NCBI RefSeq assembly: GCF_027627575.1
Contig: NZ_CP114065.1
Location: forward strand, 5,642,001 to 5,706,000
Direction of reading: 5' to 3'
Source: Kribbella sp. CA-293567
Lineage (GTDB): Bacteria > Actinomycetota > Actinomycetes > Propionibacteriales > Kribbellaceae
DNA: 64,000 bases
The notes under the pieces are model-generated. The model worked only from the letters and a program-made list of their open reading frames with translations. It did not search any database and was not told the origin of the DNA. Both the position numbers and the translations under genes were made by a program. Of this stretch, positions 61,495 through 64,000 are shown piece by piece (the stretch's first letter is position 1; every line of letters starts with the position of its first letter).

Positions 61495-62148
61495 ATGCGC
61501 ACTGGTACCCGCCGGCTTGCCACAGCAGCCGCAGCCCTGACCCTGACGGTCGCAGCCACCCTCGGTGCCGCCGTACCTGCCAACGCGACCGGCAAGCTCG
61601 GCACCCGCAGCCTGGCCACGGTCCTGGCCGCGGACGGCGACAAGTTCGACCGGAACTGGAACGACTACGACGTCCTCACCCAGGCCGTCGGAGCGGTGCT
61701 CGCCGCCAAGCCGAACAGCCCGGTCGCGGTCCTTGCCGACGGCAAGGCTGCCCTGACCGCCTTCCTGCCCAGCGATCGCGCCTTCCGCTCGCTGGCCGCC
61801 GACCTGACCGGCCACTGGTACCGCTCCGAGCAGGAGCTGTTCACGGCCCTGGCCAAGCTGCTCGGCGTGGACACGATCGAGGCCGTCCTGCTCTACCACG
61901 TCGTGCCCGGCGCGACGATCGACAGCAAGACCGCACTCAAGTCCGACGGCGCCAAGCTGACCACCGCGCTGCCCGGCGGCAGCCTGACCGTCGACGTGCT
62001 GAGCAAGCGCTACCGGCTGGTTCGGCTGATCGACGCGGATCGTACGGACGCCGACCCGTGGCTGAACCCCTGGGCGCTGGACATCAACCGCGGCAATCGC
62101 CAGATCGCGCACGGCGTGCTCCTCGTACTGCGCCCGCTCGACATCTGA
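61495..62148 (+). CDS. Secreted fasciclin domain protein
   Basis: 217 residues from ATG 61495 (AAGGAAG 4 nt upstream; ATG 61480 is less likely). Signal peptide RRLATAAAALTLTVAATLGA with cleavage near ANA-TG. Fasciclin H1 region LTAFLPSDRAFRSLAADL and H2 region AVLLYHVVPGATIDSKTAL, ending QIAHGVLLVLRPLDI. Such proteins are exported surface or adhesion modules. It follows the photolyase by 120 bp with its own leader; cotranscription is possible. Confidence 0.88.
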   Translation: MRTGTRRLATAAAALTLTVAATLGAAVPANATGKLGTRSLATVLAADGDKFDRNWNDYDVLTQAVGAVLAAKPNSPVAVLADGKAALTAFLPSDRAFRSLAADLTGHWYRSEQELFTALAKLLGVDTIEAVLLYHVVPGATIDSKTALKSDGAKLTTALPGGSLTVDVLSKRYRLVRLIDADRTDADPWLNPWALDINRGNRQIAHGVLLVLRPLDI

Positions 62149-62217
62149 GCTCGCGCCTCACCAGGCTCCTGACGCCTCGGTCGGCATCCAGCCGGCCGGG
62201 GCGTCAGGGTTGAAGCG

Positions 62218-62883
62218 TCAGGGTTTCGCGCTGCCACGACCTGCGCGACTCCCGCGGTACGCCGCTTCTCGCACCTTCCTCAGCCACGCCGGGCCGGGCA
62301 CGGCTCCGGCGGGATGATTGAGGATCGGGTCGTAGACGAGTCCATCGGTGGCGATCGGATCGGTCGACAGGTAGAGCCGGCCGACCCGGTGCCAGGCCGT
62401 CCGCCGTCCGGTAGCACTCAGGTCGAAGACCCACTCCCCCGGTTCTCCGGGCAGGTCCGCCGTGGCCGGTGCGTCCGCGCCATCCGTGGGGGTGAGCATC
62501 AACCAGGTCGGAGAATTCCCGGTCTCATAGGGAGCAAGCGTTGTGTAACGGGCAGCTCCCCAGCGGAGAGCGGGAACAGGCAGCCACCGTGTCCAGCGCC
62601 CGTGGCCCGAACTGGAGAACAAGAAGTCCCAGTAGTCCGGCGACTCAGGTGCCTGAACCCGGAGCGCTATCCCGAGCACGTCCGGCAGCGTTCCCGGCGT
62701 ACCGGCTCCTTTGGTCAACCTGGCCACGACTTCGTGAGTCCCGACCGGCAATAGTGCAGCCGGGTCGGTGATGGTGAGCCGCGCGGCGAAAGCTGTTCCA
62801 CCGGGGTGCACTGCACGGCTGTGCCTGAGCTTGGCCAGCACTGCGAAGAACGCTTCGACAGGTAACAGCGGCTGCGATCCCAT
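62218..62883 (-). CDS. Catalase-like-fold protein, function unknown
   Basis: 221 residues. LAKLRHSRAVHPGGTAFAAR, VARLTKGAGTPGTLPDVLGI and VYDPILNHPAGAVPGPAWLR match a Streptomyces group sometimes labelled phosphodiesterase. The order resembles the catalase barrel start (Arg-rich, His near residue 25, then GTLPDVLG). No heme-Tyr region can be identified, so catalase activity is not claimed. Divergent from the epimerase, 35 bp apart. Confidence 0.6.
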   Translation of the reverse strand: MGSQPLLPVEAFFAVLAKLRHSRAVHPGGTAFAARLTITDPAALLPVGTHEVVARLTKGAGTPGTLPDVLGIALRVQAPESPDYWDFLFSSSGHGRWTRWLPVPALRWGAARYTTLAPYETGNSPTWLMLTPTDGADAPATADLPGEPGEWVFDLSATGRRTAWHRVGRLYLSTDPIATDGLVYDPILNHPAGAVPGPAWLRKVREAAYRGSRAGRGSAKP

Positions 62884-62918
62884 AGGGTCGCAGTGCCCCG
62901 ATGTGGGTACTGCGAAGC

Positions 62919-63971
62919 ATGCGAATCGTCATCACAGGAGCAACCGGAAACGTCGGTACGGCGCTCATCCGCCGACTCGGCGACGAGCACTCGGTGGTCG
63001 GGGTGTCGCGGCGCCGTCCCAGCACCGGAGGCGCTGCCTGGCACACCGCCGATCTGACCCGCCCGGACGCCGTCTCCGTCCTCCGCGAGATCTTCGAGGG
63101 TGCCGACGCGGTCGTGCACGCGGCGTGGGCGTTCCAGCCCTCCCACGACCTCGGCTACCTGGAACGGGTCGGGGTCGACGGGACCCGGCACGTGATCGAG
63201 GCCGTCACCGCGGCCGGCGTACCGCACCTGGTGCACCTGTCGTCGATCGGCACCTATGCCAAGAAGACCGCCAACGCCCCGGTCGACGAGTCATGGCCGG
63301 CCACTGGTATACCCAGCTCTCCCTACAGCCAGCACAAAGCAGCGGCCGAGCGGCTCCTGGACGAGTTGGAGGAACGGTCCGGCGACTCACCGATCGTCAC
63401 CCGGATGCGGCCCGGAATCATCGGCCAGCGCTCCGCGGGCAGCGCGCTCCTTCGCTATGCCTTGCCCGCGATCGTGCCGGCGAGAGCCCTGGACCTGGTG
63501 ATGCTGGTTCCGCTGGACCACGCCCTGGCCGTACCGGTCGTGCATGCGGACGACGTGGCCGACGCCATCGCGCGCGCACTCGAGCGTGGAGCCGGCGGCG
63601 CGTACAACCTCGCCACCCCGAAACCGATTACTGCCGACGACATAGCAGCAGCCCTGCGTGCCCATCACGTGCACGTCCCGGCTCCCGTCGTACGGGCCGC
63701 GGCGGCTGCGGCCTGGCACGCGCGCTTGCAGCCGGTCGATCCCGGTTGGCTCGACCTGGCCTACTCGGTGCCACTGCTCGACACGACCCGGGCCGAGCGC
63801 GAGCTCGGCTGGCAACCGCGCCACGACGGGCCCGAGGTGCTCCGCGAGATCATCGACGGCCTTCGCACCGCCGCGTCCGGCAGGACTCCGGTACTCCGTC
63901 CGCGCACGGTGGCCCGGCAACTGGCCGATCTGCTTCGTCGTGGGCCGGTCAGCCGGCGCCGCCACACCTGA
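62919..63971 (+). CDS. NAD(P)-dependent epimerase/dehydratase family protein
   Basis: 350 residues, paralogue of the 16311 gene. MRIVITGATGNVGTALIRRL, VVHAAWAFQP, HLSSIGTYAKK, YSQHK (YxxxK) and VVHADDVADAIA give a complete extended SDR. The start at 62919 is chosen by analogy with the paralogue; ATG 62901 would add six residues. The C-terminal 60 residues carry a basic tail (RRGPVSRRRHT). Substrate unknown. Confidence 0.88.
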   Translation: MRIVITGATGNVGTALIRRLGDEHSVVGVSRRRPSTGGAAWHTADLTRPDAVSVLREIFEGADAVVHAAWAFQPSHDLGYLERVGVDGTRHVIEAVTAAGVPHLVHLSSIGTYAKKTANAPVDESWPATGIPSSPYSQHKAAAERLLDELEERSGDSPIVTRMRPGIIGQRSAGSALLRYALPAIVPARALDLVMLVPLDHALAVPVVHADDVADAIARALERGAGGAYNLATPKPITADDIAAALRAHHVHVPAPVVRAAAAAAWHARLQPVDPGWLDLAYSVPLLDTTRAERELGWQPRHDGPEVLREIIDGLRTAASGRTPVLRPRTVARQLADLLRRGPVSRRRHT

Positions 63972-64000
63972 TGAGCGCGCGAAAGGAAGCAGGAGTGCGG

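Noticed and set aside
59815-62112. 765-codon minus-strand frame over photolyase and fasciclin genes
   Set aside because: A high-GC shadow; the plus-strand genes carry complete domain motifs.

Overview
The window is high-GC DNA from a soil-type actinomycete. Paralogous secreted tripeptidyl-aminopeptidases, many XRE/MmyB, LacI, MarR and LuxR regulators, Tat-exported hydrolases, chitin and arabinan degradation genes and GTG/TTG starts fit Kribbella or a relative in Propionibacteriales. The genus is inferred from gene content only. It reads as chromosomal accessory DNA. I saw no rRNA, tRNA, insertion sequence, phage or CRISPR array. Gene decay is frequent, with at least seven truncated or broken genes.

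Layout. 1-8.2 kb: alpha/beta hydrolase-OsmC fusion (runs off the left edge), erythromycin-esterase homologue, APC-type permease, SAV_915-like protein, a DUF389 pseudogene, and a membrane protein followed by a PepSY membrane protein. 8.3-13.3 kb: DesK-type histidine kinase, LuxR-type response regulator, two-gene ABC exporter and a secreted TAP-type peptidase. 13.4-20.9 kb: small oxidoreductases, MmyB-type regulator, NIPSNAP, VOC, epimerase-DUF1990 pair, nitroreductase, second TAP peptidase, and remnants of SDR and VOC genes. 21-26.4 kb: chitin/N-acetylglucosamine block (acyltransferase-like protein, NagA, LacI regulator, Gfo/Idh/MocA oxidoreductase, GH18 chitinase) with two identical LacI-type operators. 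26.6-34.4 kb: M16-like protein, DNA ligase pseudogene, MmyB regulator divergent from an aldo/keto reductase-ApbE-FMN-binding lipoprotein-hydrolase operon, and a 14-codon SDR stub. 34.5-41 kb: carboxylesterase, metallo-beta-lactamase fold protein with divergent MmyB regulator, DUF167, SRPBCC, SigB/F-type sigma factor, PhoX-like Tat protein. 41.2-48.7 kb: two RidA genes each divergent from a regulator (HxlR, MarR), third TAP peptidase, epoxide-hydrolase-like protein, PEP-mutase-like protein, GH51 arabinofuranosidase. 48.9-57 kb: large LuxR (LAL) regulator, an unrecognised pair (Trp-rich tandem-repeat protein plus long helical protein), fourth TAP peptidase, GPP34 protein. 57.2-62.1 kb: LitR/CarH-like MerR regulator, stand-alone cytochrome b, iron-sulfur photolyase, fasciclin protein. 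62.2-64 kb: catalase-like-fold protein and an epimerase.

Links. (1) A 15-bp palindrome precedes the histidine kinase, the ABC exporter and the TAP peptidase at 42.2 kb, so kinase/regulator, exporter and a distant peptidase probably form one regulon; about 45 bp of promoter is near-identical 34 kb apart. (2) TGCAT-led 11-bp repeats lie before the cytochrome b-photolyase operon next to the LitR-like gene and before the sigma factor at 39.7 kb, suggesting a light- or stress-responsive regulon. (3) GTGCAACCGGTTGCAC lies between nagA and lacI and again before the MocA gene. The best candidates for something undescribed are the Trp-repeat protein with its helical partner and the LitR-cytochrome b-photolyase-sigma connection.
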